Of a stretch of 64,000 nt of DNA, positions 1-10,075 are shown one piece after another. The stretch is from assembly GCA_022710585.1 (NCBI GenBank), contig JAKLGV010000010.1:37905-101904 (forward strand). Direction: 5' to 3'. Position 1 is the first letter of the stretch; each line of letters opens with the position of its first letter. A program made the translations under genes and the position numbers. The stretch comes from Deltaproteobacteria bacterium (GTDB taxonomy: Bacteria; Desulfobacterota; Syntrophia; Syntrophales; Smithellaceae). A model generated the notes under the pieces. That model made no database searches. It was not told the DNA's origin and was given only the letters and a program-made list of their open reading frames with translations.

Positions 1-51
1 GACCAAAATGACTCAAAATTAAAATATTTATTTTGTCATTCAGCCGTAAGT

Positions 52-897
52 ATGTATCAGAGAAATCGTTTATTCCTCATCGTTTTTTATCTCATCCTGA
101 TCAATTTTCTGTCCTATGCCAGTCCGTCTGGCATCATGGCGGGGGAGACGATTCGCATTAACGGATCGGGAGCCTGTCTGGCGATGCTCAAGCCTCTCAT
201 GGAAGCCTACGGCAAAGAAAACCGGGGAATTTCATTCCAGGTGGAAAAACCATTGGGAAGTTCAGGCGCCATAAAAGCACTTTTGGCAGACGCTATCGAT
301 ATCGCGATCGTGGCACGTCCTTTAAAGACCGAGGAAATGATCCGGGGAGCCAGGCTCGTGAATTACGGCAAGACACCGCTTGCCGTTATCACCGAAGAAA
401 AAGTTCCCGTAAAAAACATTTCCACCCGGGAACTTGAAGATATTTATTACGGGAAAATCCAAGAATGGCCGAACGGCAAGCCCCTGAGAATCATTCTGCG
501 CCCGATGGAAGACGCGGATACGAAGATTCTGATGCGTCTATCGGCGGGCATGGCCGAGGCTGTTGCCCGGGCCCATCAGCGGCGCGGGGTGATGATCGCA
601 GAAACGGACTTTCAGTCTTATGAAGCGGTATCAAGAACCGGCGGAGGCATCGGTGCAGTAGGCTTGCCGGTTATTCTCTCCGGAAAATTACCGCTGAACG
701 TTCTTGCTCTCAACGGCATCAAACCCAGCAGGAGAAATCTGGCCAACGGGACCTATCCGCTTTCCAAAAACATCAGTTTTGTCACGATGGGCAGACTTCA
801 CGGTGCTGCAGCAAAATTTCTTGAATTCATTTACTCGAACAAGGGACGTGCAATAGCAGAGAAAGCGGGCGTTCTGTTTACTTTGGATCATCCATGA
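52..897 (+). CDS. PstS-like periplasmic substrate-binding protein
   Basis: This 281-residue protein starts with a hydrophobic segment (about residues 6-24) that fits a signal peptide. The rest resembles the PBP-like superfamily used by phosphate-type ABC transporters: a glycine/serine-rich anion loop (GSGAC near residue 38, GSSGAIKALL near 69), the 'DIAIVARPL' strand, and a late 'TGGGIGAVGLP' loop. No transporter permease or ATPase gene follows. Its TGA stop overlaps the ATG of the next gene, a membrane histidine kinase, by 4 nt. I infer it acts as a ligand-sensing partner of that kinase rather than as a transport component. The ligand cannot be read from the sequence. No strong ribosome binding site is visible before the ATG, so a start outside the window cannot be excluded. 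Confidence 0.75.
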   Translation: MYQRNRLFLIVFYLILINFLSYASPSGIMAGETIRINGSGACLAMLKPLMEAYGKENRGISFQVEKPLGSSGAIKALLADAIDIAIVARPLKTEEMIRGARLVNYGKTPLAVITEEKVPVKNISTRELEDIYYGKIQEWPNGKPLRIILRPMEDADTKILMRLSAGMAEAVARAHQRRGVMIAETDFQSYEAVSRTGGGIGAVGLPVILSGKLPLNVLALNGIKPSRRNLANGTYPLSKNISFVTMGRLHGAAAKFLEFIYSNKGRAIAEKAGVLFTLDHP

Positions 898-3800
898 AGT
901 TGCACGAACAATCCATAACAAGTATTTCATCCATCCCGACAATTATCATCAGTCTTATCGTTGCCGTTTTTATCCCTCTAGCATATTTCATCATGGCCTG
1001 CGAATACGTCTCCGGATCCGTCAACGCTGAATTGGCCTTTTCCGCGCGGGCGGTTGAAAACATTATCATGGATAATCCGGCAACCTGGCATTTCGAGGAG
1101 GTTCGTCTTCAGGAGATCTTAAAACGGCGTCTTGATCCTGCTTATCGCGACCGTCATAAAATAAAGGATCTTCAGGGACACGTCATCGCCGAATCCAATG
1201 AACCGTTGACGCCTCCTGTTTTGACTTTCAGCCAACCCATCTACGATTCAGGGAGGGAAGTCGCCGTCATTGAAATAGAACGTTCCATTTTTCCGCTGGT
1301 TGCCCGGACTGCCTTAGTGGGAACGTGTTCCTCCGCGGCAGGCATTATCATTTTTCTTATTTATTATTTTTTCCCGTTACGGATGGTTCGGGAAGCCTAC
1401 GGCAAGTTGCAGAAAAGCGAAAGACGATACAAGCTGATTGCCGAAAAAATGACGGATATCGTCTGGATGGTGGACATGGATTTGCGGTTGCTCTATATCA
1501 CTCCTTCCGTACAAACCGTTCTCGGATTCAGCCTGGAAGAACTGCCCAAAACCGTCGACCGGCAGATCACTCCGCAGTCAGTGACGGCCGCTTTAGAAGC
1601 CTTTACCCGGGAGCTGGCCGTCGAAAAAAGCGGTCAAGGCAATCCGGATCGGAGCTTACAGATTGTTCTGGAATATTATCATAAAGACGGTTCCACCCGC
1701 TGGCTGGAAGCCATCATCACCGGGTTACGGGACGAGCAGGGTGCCCTAACCGGGCTTCACGGGGTATCCCGGGATGTCACGGAACGCAGGCGGGTGGAGG
1801 AGGAGGCTCGCAAACTTGCTTCGATTGTCCAATTCAGCGGCGAGATGGTGGGTCTGGTTACTCTGGAAGGAAAGGTAATTTTCATCAATGAGGCGGGCAG
1901 CCGAATCTGGGGGTTTGATCCGGACAAAATAGGCGACTACTCCATCATGGATGTTATTCCGGAATCGTTTCTGCAGAAGAGTCAGCAGGCCATGAGTGAT
2001 CTGGTGCAGGGAGGCAAGAACTGGAGCAGCGAACTGCAGTTTCGCAACATTCAGACAGGTGTGATCACCGATGTTCATTTAACAGGATTTACAATCAAGG
2101 ATTTTGATACGGGAGTTCCTCACTACCTTGCGGTTATTGCGCATGACATCACGGAACAAAAAAAGGCGGAAACAGCCTTAAAAAAAAGCGAGGAAAAGTA
2201 TCGACAGCTTGCTGAAACGACACATGATATTATTATATGCGTGGATTTTGATTTCAAGATTACGTATGGGAATAATGCGGCAACCAATTTTGTCAGAGGG
2301 CTTAATCTTGTCGGAATGAGCCTCCTGGATTTTTCACCTCCGGACATGCGCGAGCTGCAAAAAGCAATCATGCAAAAAAGGCGGGAAGGTTATAGCGACG
2401 AGCTGTCCTTTGATTTTGAAATAATCTATCCCGCCGATACCGTCACTGTATTTGATACAAGAGCTTCGTTGCTGACGGATCATGGAAAACCTTCAGGCGT
2501 CATGTTCATTGGCAGGGATGTCACTGCGCGAAAGAAAGCGGAAGACGCACTGCGCACATCCGAAGAGAAGTTCGCATCGGCTTTCAAGAATAGTCCCAAT
2601 GTCATGTGTATCACCCTTCTGAATGAAGGACGTTTTGTTGATGTCAACGATGTTTTTCTCGATACGCTGGGATACCACAGAGAAGAAATCATTGGCCGTA
2701 GGTCATCCGATATCAATCTCTGGGTGGATGACGCTGAACCTGAGGCCATCCTGAAAGAAATCGCTGCAACCGGCAAGGTAAATGATGTTGAATTCCGAAT
2801 TTACGATAAGAAGGGCAATATCCGCTGGGGACTTGCCTCCATGTCGCTCATTAAAATCGCGGGAGAACCGCATGTTCTGTCCCAGATCGTTGATATCACC
2901 GATCGCAAACTGGCGGAAGAAAAATTTCATAAAATTTTTATTACAACGCCGGATTTAATCGGCATTTCGCGTTTGAAAGATGGTCTTATCACTGATGTCA
3001 ATAAGGGGTTCGAAGATATCCTCGGATGGAAACGGGAAGAAGTTATCGGGAAAAGATCTGTTGAGCCGCCGATTAATTTTTGGGTGGAGCCAGCCGAGCG
3101 ATGTTTCCTGACCGAAGAGTTGAAAGCGGGACGGGATATTCTGCATCATGAAATTCAGTTTCGGCGGAAAGATGGTTCCATCCGCACAGGTGTCTACTCC
3201 GCCCGCCCCATCAACATCGCGGATGAAGAATTGATTATTTTTATCATGCAGGACGTCACCGAACAAAAGCGAATGGAAGAAAAGCTGATAGAGTTCCAGA
3301 AAAGGCAACTGATGGGGCAGATTACCTCAGGGATGGCTCATGAAGTGCGCAACCCGCTTCATGCCATCCAGGCTATCAGTGAAGCCATGGTCATCGACCT
3401 GAATGAAAAATCCGATTATAAAGAATATATTTCACACATCAAAGCCCAGGTGGCGCGTCTGTCCCGCCTGATCAGTGATCTGCTGGAACTGGGCAAGCCG
3501 ATTCAGTCTTCACAGTTCAGCAAAGTATTATTAACGGAAACAGCCGCCGTTGCATTGAAAAAATGGGCGGAAGCCCATCCCCGGCTGTCTCAGAGGATCA
3601 AGGTTGTAAACAACTTGCTGCCGGACGACTTTGTGATGGCTGATCCCGATAAAATACAGCAGGTGGTCATCCATTTAATGGAAAACGCCGTCCGCCACAG
3701 TCCGAAAGACGGAGACATATTGCTGGAGTTCGGCAAAGCATCCGAAAACCGGCTGATCATGAAGATCATGGATCAGGGAGAGGGGCTTACCGCCGAGAAC

Positions 3801-3983
3801 CGGTCCAGGGTTTTTGAACCTTTTTATACCACTCATAAAGGCAGCGCCGGCCTGGGCTTATGCATCTGCAAATATATTATCGAAAACCACGGCGGAAAGA
3901 TAGAATTGGTCAACAATGAAAACGCGCCGGGCTGCACGGCGCAGTTTACGCTTCCCGTCTATAACAGCAAGGAGCCCGGATGA
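894..3983 (+). CDS. Membrane-bound multi-PAS sensor histidine kinase
   Basis: This 1029-residue sensor kinase has two transmembrane segments (about residues 18-38 and 138-162) bracketing an extracytoplasmic region. About five PAS domains follow (roughly 175-800), several ending in the typical 'DVTER/DITEQ' PAC motif. The HisKA helix carries the phospho-acceptor in HEVRNPLHAI (His816). The HATPase region has the N box (MENAVRHSP), G1 (DQGEGL), F box (FEPFYTT) and G2 (GLGL). It overlaps the upstream binding-protein gene by 4 nt, which suggests that protein supplies the signal. Its C-terminal half closely resembles the next kinase (4163-8410), so a local duplication is likely. A response-regulator start overlaps its stop codon (ATGA at 3980) but is only a stub. 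Confidence 0.9.
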   Translation: MKLHEQSITSISSIPTIIISLIVAVFIPLAYFIMACEYVSGSVNAELAFSARAVENIIMDNPATWHFEEVRLQEILKRRLDPAYRDRHKIKDLQGHVIAESNEPLTPPVLTFSQPIYDSGREVAVIEIERSIFPLVARTALVGTCSSAAGIIIFLIYYFFPLRMVREAYGKLQKSERRYKLIAEKMTDIVWMVDMDLRLLYITPSVQTVLGFSLEELPKTVDRQITPQSVTAALEAFTRELAVEKSGQGNPDRSLQIVLEYYHKDGSTRWLEAIITGLRDEQGALTGLHGVSRDVTERRRVEEEARKLASIVQFSGEMVGLVTLEGKVIFINEAGSRIWGFDPDKIGDYSIMDVIPESFLQKSQQAMSDLVQGGKNWSSELQFRNIQTGVITDVHLTGFTIKDFDTGVPHYLAVIAHDITEQKKAETALKKSEEKYRQLAETTHDIIICVDFDFKITYGNNAATNFVRGLNLVGMSLLDFSPPDMRELQKAIMQKRREGYSDELSFDFEIIYPADTVTVFDTRASLLTDHGKPSGVMFIGRDVTARKKAEDALRTSEEKFASAFKNSPNVMCITLLNEGRFVDVNDVFLDTLGYHREEIIGRRSSDINLWVDDAEPEAILKEIAATGKVNDVEFRIYDKKGNIRWGLASMSLIKIAGEPHVLSQIVDITDRKLAEEKFHKIFITTPDLIGISRLKDGLITDVNKGFEDILGWKREEVIGKRSVEPPINFWVEPAERCFLTEELKAGRDILHHEIQFRRKDGSIRTGVYSARPINIADEELIIFIMQDVTEQKRMEEKLIEFQKRQLMGQITSGMAHEVRNPLHAIQAISEAMVIDLNEKSDYKEYISHIKAQVARLSRLISDLLELGKPIQSSQFSKVLLTETAAVALKKWAEAHPRLSQRIKVVNNLLPDDFVMADPDKIQQVVIHLMENAVRHSPKDGDILLEFGKASENRLIMKIMDQGEGLTAENRSRVFEPFYTTHKGSAGLGLCICKYIIENHGGKIELVNNENAPGCTAQFTLPVYNSKEPG

Positions 3984-4123
3984 AACGGACAGGGCTATGG
4001 ATTGACGATGAGCCTTTCATCGATTTTCGGGATTTCATTGACATACAGGATGGAAATATTTATGATTTAAACAAATCATCAATGTTAGCAAAGGACAAAA
4101 ACGCCGACTCCTGCTCGGGCTGA
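3980..4123 (+). pseudogene. Truncated response-regulator remnant
   Basis: A 47-codon frame starts at an ATG that overlaps the stop of the kinase gene (ATGA). Its first residues, MKRTGLWIDDEP, match the start of the intact-looking regulator at 8407 (MKPIVLLIDDEP), which likewise overlaps the stop of its own kinase by ATGA. After about 12 residues the similarity is lost and no phospho-acceptor Asp, switch Thr or Lys is present. I read it as the leftover 5' end of a response-regulator gene once paired with the first kinase. The short match makes this moderately uncertain. Confidence 0.45.
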
Positions 4124-4162
4124 TGGCGGTGTGATTTTCACGATAGAAAAAAAAGGATAAAA

Positions 4163-7100
4163 GTGGCAAAAAAAGATTCATCTCGAATGAACAGCATGAA
4201 ATCTAAAATAAGCAAACCGCAAACGCTTCGGACGTTAATCGTCGAAGATTCGGAAGACGATGCCCTGCTTTTGATACGGGCGCTGAAAAAAAACGGATAT
4301 GATCCGCTGTATGAGAGAGTGGAAAATGCGGCCGCCATGAAGAAGGCGCTCCGAGAAAAACCATGGGACATTATTCTCTGTGACTATAAAATGCCCGCTT
4401 TCAGCGCTCAGCAGGCAATCGCCCTCCTGAAAAAAATAAAATCAGACATTCCCGCCATCATTGTATCCGGAAATATAAGCGAAGAAATGGCTATCGAGTG
4501 CATGCGTTCAGGCGCGCATGATTATATCATGAAATCAAATTTATCCCGTCTTTGCCCCGCGATTAAAAGAGAGTTGGCAGAGGCTAAAATTCGAAGAAAG
4601 CAAAAGCTTATGGAGGAGAAATTAAGGCAGGAACAACAACGGTTCCGTGCGCTTGCCGAACAATCCTCGGACATTATTGTTCTGCTGAATCGGGAAGGTA
4701 ATATCCTCTATGAAAACTCGGTGGTGGAAAGAATTTTGGGATTCAAACCTGAAGAGCGGATTGGCCGAAAAATATTTGAGAAAATTCATCCCGAGGACTG
4801 GGTTAGAATCAGTGGCATATATAACAAATTGTTCGAGGATGAAAATTTTACGGCCAGTCAGAAAGAAGAAGTACGTATTCGTCATCAAGATGGAAACTGG
4901 CGTACGTTTGAAATTGTGGGAAACAATCTGGTGAACAACAACATTGTTGAAGCAGTCATTGTTAACCTGCGTGACATCACTCGGAGAAAGCAGGCGGAAG
5001 AAGATCTTAGAGAGAGCGAAAGAAAATACAAACTTGTTGCGGAAAAAATAAACGATATCGTTTGGATTACAGACAAGGATTTTAATATTATTTATGTTAC
5101 GCCATCAATATACAATGTTCTAGGATTCACTCAAGAAGAAACGAAGAATAATACGCCTGAAGAAAAACTTACCCCGGAATCATTGGCTTATTTCAGGAAA
5201 ATATTGGCGCAAGAGTTAGCTGTTGGAGAAAAGGGTCACGGATGTTCCGACGGTACTTTCAGTATGGAGTTGGAATGTTATCATAAGGATGGCTCGACCC
5301 GTTGGATGGAGGCGGTCATCAGCCGGATTTGCGATAAACAGGGCGTTATGACCGGTTTGCATGGCGTGTCCAGAGATATTACGAAGCGCAAGCAGGTGGA
5401 GGAATATCTTCGCGCTTCTGAAGATAAGTTTGTAAAAGCTTTCCGGTACAGCCCCACGGCTATGTGTATATCGACTATCCGTGAAGGACGCTTTATTGAT
5501 GCCAACCATGTTTTTCTAGACACGCTCGGATACAAGCGGGAAGAAGTGATCGGCCGAACGTCAACCGATATCAATCTCTGGGTGAATACGGCCGAACGTG
5601 ACGTGATGTTGCAAGAGCTTCTGAACACCGGAAAGATTGTGAATATAGAATTACAACTTCACGATCAACAGGGCAATATTCTGTCGGGGCTCGCATCCAT
5701 GTCATTGATTAAATTTGCGGGAGAAATGCATATCCTGACCCAGACCATGAACATCACAGATCGAAAACTGGCGGAAGAAGCATTGAGGCAAAGTGAGGAA
5801 CGTTATCGAACCATCCTTGATGACATGGATGAAGGGTATGAGGAATCAGACCTCAAAGGCAATTATACTTTTGTCAATGACGCCTTTCAGCGGATTTTAG
5901 ATTACAGCAGCGATGAACTGATCGGTACGAATTTCAAACAGTACACGGCAGACGAAGAAACAAAGAAGAAAATTATTCGAGCCTATAACGAAATCTACAA
6001 GACGGGGATTCCCCTGAAAAGAAATCTGGAATGGAATATTATCAGAAAAGACGGCACCATTCGAACCTGTGAATTCTTTGCGTCCTTGTTAAAGGATTCC
6101 GACGGCGTTCCCGTCGGATTCAGGGGAATTGGCCGCGACATCACCGACCGCAAGGAGGTTCAAAATAAGTTGCGGGAAAACGAGGAACGGATCCAGAGGA
6201 TTACAAAATGCGTTCCGGATCTGATCTGGGCAATGGATTTATCCGGCCGGTTAATTTATGCCAACGAAGCCGTGGAGCGCACGCATGGCTGGACGGTTGA
6301 TGAATTTCTGAATCTTTCTTTGCGGGATGTGGTTTCACCCCTGCAGTTTTCCAGAGATGCTGGAATGTTAGAAGAGGCACTTGCTGAAGCGGTGAAACCT
6401 GATTACAACCGCAATAAAGTAATCACTTTTGAATCCGAGGAATTACGCAGAGACGGATCAACTTTTTGGGCCGAAGTTTCAACCAGTTTTTTGTGGTCGG
6501 ACGATGACAAGCCCATAGGCATTATCGGGGTGACCAGGGACATCACGGAGCGCAAGCGTACGGAAAAGGCCTTGAGGGAGAAAGATGAAATTTTGCTCGG
6601 CATTACTAAAAATTTGCCGGGAAATATTTATCAGTTCTACGCGAAAGACAGCGGTGAGTATGGAATGAGCTACATCAGCGATCCCCTGAATGAAAATGCG
6701 AAAATAATGTTAAGTATGGAAACGGAAAACTTGGAGGAGGCCTTCCCGGCATTTCTTGCCCGTATCCATGAAGAAGACAGGGAGCGATTTCTGGCTTCCA
6801 TTAAAAAAGCGGTGGAGACGGTGACCCCCTGGAATTATGAAGGCCGGGTGTTACATCGGGGCAAGGTGGTCTGGTTTCAAGGCATGTCGGTACCGACACG
6901 CGATCAGGACCGAACGGTTTTTGACGGGATTTTACTGAACATAACGGAACGCAAACTGGCGGAGGAAAAGTCCCGCGAGTCCGAAGAAAAATTCCATAAA
7001 ATATTCATGACAAATCCCAACAGTATAGGCATCGCCAGACTCAGCGATGGTCTCCTTCTTGACGCCAACAAGAGGTTTGAAGATGTCTTGGGATGGAAGA

Positions 7101-8410
7101 GAGAGGCGGTTATCGGGATAAAGTCTGCCGATTGGCCCCACAGTTTTTGGGTGGATTTCTCCGAGCGGGATTTTATGGTAAAAGAATTGAAAGCCGGGCG
7201 GGATGTCCAGTTCCGTGACTTTAAATTCCGGCGAAGTGACGGCAGAATCCGTTTTGGGATTTATTCCGCCCGAGCCATCATTATCGACAACGAAGAATGT
7301 CTCATTTTCATCTTACAGGATATTACCGAGCGCAAATTGGCGGAGGAAAAATTCTACAAAATTTACATGACGACGCCAAACTGTATTGCCATTACACGTT
7401 TGAAGGATGGTCTTATAACGGATATAAACAAAGGGTTTGAAGATATGCTGGGATGGCGTCGGGAAGAAGTAATCGGAACAAAGTCTACCGAAGCGCCCAT
7501 GAATTTCTGGGTGGATTTATCCGTCCGTGATGACATGGCGGCTGAAATAAAAGCCCGCAAAAATGTCTTGCATCGTGAATTTAAATTCCGGCGCAAAGAT
7601 GGTTCTGTCCGTGACGGAATCTTTTCGGCACGCCTCATCATCATCGACAACGAAGACTGCCTTATTTTTATTTTGCAGGACGTTACCGAGCAAAAACGAA
7701 TGGAAAAAGAGCTGGTGGAATCACACAAAACGAGTGTTATGAGTCAAATTGCTTCAGGTGTGGCGCATGAAGTACGTAATCCGCTTCATGCCATTCAGGC
7801 CATCAGCGAGGCCATGGCCCTGGACCTCGATGAAAACCCCGATTATAAAGACTATTTAATGCACATCAAGGCGCAGGTCGGCCGCCTTTCCCATCTGATG
7901 AATGATCTGCTGGATCTGGGCAAGCCGATTAAGTCTTCACAGTTCAGCAGGGCCTCATTAACGGAAATAGTCACCGCTGCAGTGGGATACTTGAGGGAAG
8001 GTCAAGCGGAACGGTTGCAGCAGATAAAGATTGTAAACAGGTTGTCCTCCGATAATATGGTCCTGGTTGATACAAATAAAATACAGCAGGTGATCATCAA
8101 TTTAGTGGATAATGCCATCCAGCACAGCCCCAGAGATGGAGAAATATTGCTGGAAATCGGCAAGGCTGACAAAAATTTCATGATGATCAAGGTCATTGAC
8201 AGGGGAGACGGACTGAAATCCGAGGATCAACATAGGATTTTTGAGCCGTTTTACACCACCCGTAAAAGCGGAACCGGCCTGGGGATGAGCTTATGCAAGC
8301 ATATTATCGATAGCCACGGTGGTTCGATAGACATAACCAACAATCAAAACGCACCGGGATGCACTGCGCAGTTTACTATTCCTGTCTACAAAAGCAAGGA
8401 GTATGAATGA
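4163..8410 (+). CDS. Receiver-(PAS)8-histidine kinase, cytoplasmic
   Basis: This very long (1415 residue) kinase has no clear membrane segment. It begins with a receiver domain (about residues 22-140; acidic pair in VEDSEDD, phospho-acceptor Asp74 in ILCDYKMP). Roughly eight PAS domains follow (150-1185). The transmitter has His1202 in HEVRNPLHAI and HATPase motifs DNAIQHSP, DRGDGL, FEPFYTT and GLGM. The start is GTG, preceded by an AAGGA-type ribosome binding site. Two consecutive PAS modules (about nt 6985-7330 and 7345-7690) are near copies of each other and of single modules in the kinase at 894 and the HD-GYP gene at 13323. It overlaps the sigma-54 regulator gene by 4 nt, so the two should form a pair. 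An N-terminal receiver suggests it sits within a phosphorelay. Confidence 0.9.
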   Translation: MAKKDSSRMNSMKSKISKPQTLRTLIVEDSEDDALLLIRALKKNGYDPLYERVENAAAMKKALREKPWDIILCDYKMPAFSAQQAIALLKKIKSDIPAIIVSGNISEEMAIECMRSGAHDYIMKSNLSRLCPAIKRELAEAKIRRKQKLMEEKLRQEQQRFRALAEQSSDIIVLLNREGNILYENSVVERILGFKPEERIGRKIFEKIHPEDWVRISGIYNKLFEDENFTASQKEEVRIRHQDGNWRTFEIVGNNLVNNNIVEAVIVNLRDITRRKQAEEDLRESERKYKLVAEKINDIVWITDKDFNIIYVTPSIYNVLGFTQEETKNNTPEEKLTPESLAYFRKILAQELAVGEKGHGCSDGTFSMELECYHKDGSTRWMEAVISRICDKQGVMTGLHGVSRDITKRKQVEEYLRASEDKFVKAFRYSPTAMCISTIREGRFIDANHVFLDTLGYKREEVIGRTSTDINLWVNTAERDVMLQELLNTGKIVNIELQLHDQQGNILSGLASMSLIKFAGEMHILTQTMNITDRKLAEEALRQSEERYRTILDDMDEGYEESDLKGNYTFVNDAFQRILDYSSDELIGTNFKQYTADEETKKKIIRAYNEIYKTGIPLKRNLEWNIIRKDGTIRTCEFFASLLKDSDGVPVGFRGIGRDITDRKEVQNKLRENEERIQRITKCVPDLIWAMDLSGRLIYANEAVERTHGWTVDEFLNLSLRDVVSPLQFSRDAGMLEEALAEAVKPDYNRNKVITFESEELRRDGSTFWAEVSTSFLWSDDDKPIGIIGVTRDITERKRTEKALREKDEILLGITKNLPGNIYQFYAKDSGEYGMSYISDPLNENAKIMLSMETENLEEAFPAFLARIHEEDRERFLASIKKAVETVTPWNYEGRVLHRGKVVWFQGMSVPTRDQDRTVFDGILLNITERKLAEEKSRESEEKFHKIFMTNPNSIGIARLSDGLLLDANKRFEDVLGWKREAVIGIKSADWPHSFWVDFSERDFMVKELKAGRDVQFRDFKFRRSDGRIRFGIYSARAIIIDNEECLIFILQDITERKLAEEKFYKIYMTTPNCIAITRLKDGLITDINKGFEDMLGWRREEVIGTKSTEAPMNFWVDLSVRDDMAAEIKARKNVLHREFKFRRKDGSVRDGIFSARLIIIDNEDCLIFILQDVTEQKRMEKELVESHKTSVMSQIASGVAHEVRNPLHAIQAISEAMALDLDENPDYKDYLMHIKAQVGRLSHLMNDLLDLGKPIKSSQFSRASLTEIVTAAVGYLREGQAERLQQIKIVNRLSSDNMVLVDTNKIQQVIINLVDNAIQHSPRDGEILLEIGKADKNFMMIKVIDRGDGLKSEDQHRIFEPFYTTRKSGTGLGMSLCKHIIDSHGGSIDITNNQNAPGCTAQFTIPVYKSKEYE

Positions 8411-9733
8411 AACCAATCGTATTGCTGATTGACGATGAACCTTCTGTCCAGTTCGGATTTTCAGCTTATCTCCATAAGACCGGCTATCAGGTTCAGACTT
8501 CCGGCAGCATTGCCGAGGCCAGACAAAAACTCTCTCAGGGTTGTTTTGACGTCATTTTGCTGGATCTTTCTCTGCCCGACGGTAACGGCATCGATCTGAT
8601 CGCCGAAATCCGCCAGAACTATCCTGAGGTGGCTTTGGTGGTTATCACCGGTCGGGGAGATGTCCCCGTGGCGGTCAAGGCCATGCAGCTGGGAGCCGAT
8701 AATTTTTTAACCAAACCGGTGGATATGAATGAACTGAACGTTTATCTGGGCAAGAGCATCGAACTGAAAGGGCTGCGCAGTAAAGAAATGACCAGAAAGA
8801 GGCTGGATAAACGTTCCGAACCTTACTTCGGAGACAGCCCGGCCATAAAAAAAGTGATGGAACTGGCCGAAGCGGCTGCCGGAAAGGACAATCCGGTTGT
8901 GATTTACGGACAGACCGGTACCGGCAAGGGCGTGCTGGCCAGATGGATTCACGAACACAGTTCGCGCAGCCCCGGTTTCTTTGTGGAGCTCAATTGTTCG
9001 GTTCTGAAAGGAGACCTTTTGAACAGTGAGTTGTTCGGCCACGCCAGGGGGGCATTTACTTCCGCCCATCAGGACAAACAGGGGCTTTTGGATGTCGCCG
9101 ATGGCGGCACGTTGTTTCTGGATGAGATAGGCGATATGGACTTGTCGGTTCAGGCACAGTTTTTAAAAGTGATCGAAGAAAAACAGTATCGCCGGATGGG
9201 GGAAGTCAAACTGCGTCACAGCAATTTCCGGCTCATCTGCGCCACGAATCAAGATCTGTTATCCAATACGAAGAACGGCCGTTTCAGGATGGATCTGTAT
9301 TTATCGGGTCAATGTCTTTCCGATCCATCTGCCGTCTCTTAAAGAACGGGAACGGGACATGAATGGTCTGCTTCTGCATCTCCTGGAAAGCCTGAATTAT
9401 AAGCCCACGGAAGTGTCACCAGAGGTCCTGCAGCTTTTTCGCTGTTATCACTGGCCGGGCAACATCAGAGAGTTGAAAAACGTGCTGGAGAGGGGGCTGA
9501 TGCTTTCCGGCGGAGATCTCCTCAAACCTTCGCACTTTTCCGGTCTGGATTTACAGGTGAACGAGAATCAGGCCGGAACCGGAGAATCGTCCATGTCGGC
9601 TGCCGAGATGCTGCACATCAGGAATGTCATGGAACAATGCGGTGGAGATACCGGCGCCGCGGCAAAGGTTCTGGGGATATCCCGACCGACCTTATACCGT
9701 AAGATCAAAAGATATAAAATTATCCATAAATGA
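8407..9733 (+). pseudogene. Sigma-54-dependent response regulator (NtrC family), frameshifted
   Basis: The reading frame is broken once. Residues 1-304 give a receiver (Asp53 in LLDLSLPDG), Walker A GQTGTGKG (168-175) and Walker B GGTLFLDE (233-240), up to FRMDLY. One extra T near 9299-9302 then shifts the frame. Removing it restores YRVNVFPIHLPSLKERERD and leads straight into the rest of the AAA+ domain and a Fis-type helix-turn-helix (ISRPTLYRKIKRY). The repaired protein would be about 441 residues, normal for the family. The sigma-54 contact loop reads GAFTSA (215-220) instead of GAFTGA. Translational coupling to the preceding kinase (ATGA) marks it as the cognate regulator. The indel could be a true mutation, a recent inactivation or a sequencing error; the lack of other damage argues for a recent event or error. 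Confidence 0.8.
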
Positions 9734-9898
9734 AAGATGGCTGAATGCTCTGTAAACGATTTTCTGTAAAGTGTTACGGCCGACTATTTTTATCCTCACT
9801 TGCTCTCCAATCATCATGATCAATCCAACCGAATGAAAGCTATTAAAGGTCAGCAGGAATCAACTGCAATGTAACGGTAGAGAAGTTGTAGGATTATC

Positions 9899-9935
9899 AC
9901 TTTTGAGAAACATGATCACATTTATTCTCAAAAGT
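9899..9935. promoter_or_regulatory. Inverted repeat, possible activator-binding site
   Basis: Perfect 11-bp arms ACTTTTGAGAA and TTCTCAAAAGT are separated by 15 nt. The gap between 9734 and 10075 holds no gene. The repeat lies about 90 bp upstream of the candidate sigma-54 promoter at 10006, a usual distance for an NtrC-type enhancer site, but it could equally be a transcript hairpin. No T-tract follows. Confidence 0.4.
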
Positions 9936-10005
9936 AATAATGATGATTCTCCGGCCGTCCGGACTATTCTTTGTAAAATCAAACAGATATCTTCGAGAAC
10001 AAACT

Positions 10006-10020
10006 TGGCATAAAAATTGA
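10006..10020 (+). promoter_or_regulatory. Candidate sigma-54 promoter of the receiver-cheW-MCP operon
   Basis: TGGCATAAAAATTGA matches the -24/-12 consensus: GG and the second G-containing element are 10 nt apart, with TTGA where TTGC is expected. It lies 55 bp before the receiver gene and downstream of a sigma-54 activator gene. It is a match by eye, without a score. Confidence 0.4.
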
Positions 10021-10075
10021 TATCTATCTTTATCATCGGCAGATCCGGTGAATCTAAAAAAAATGGGAGCGGAGA

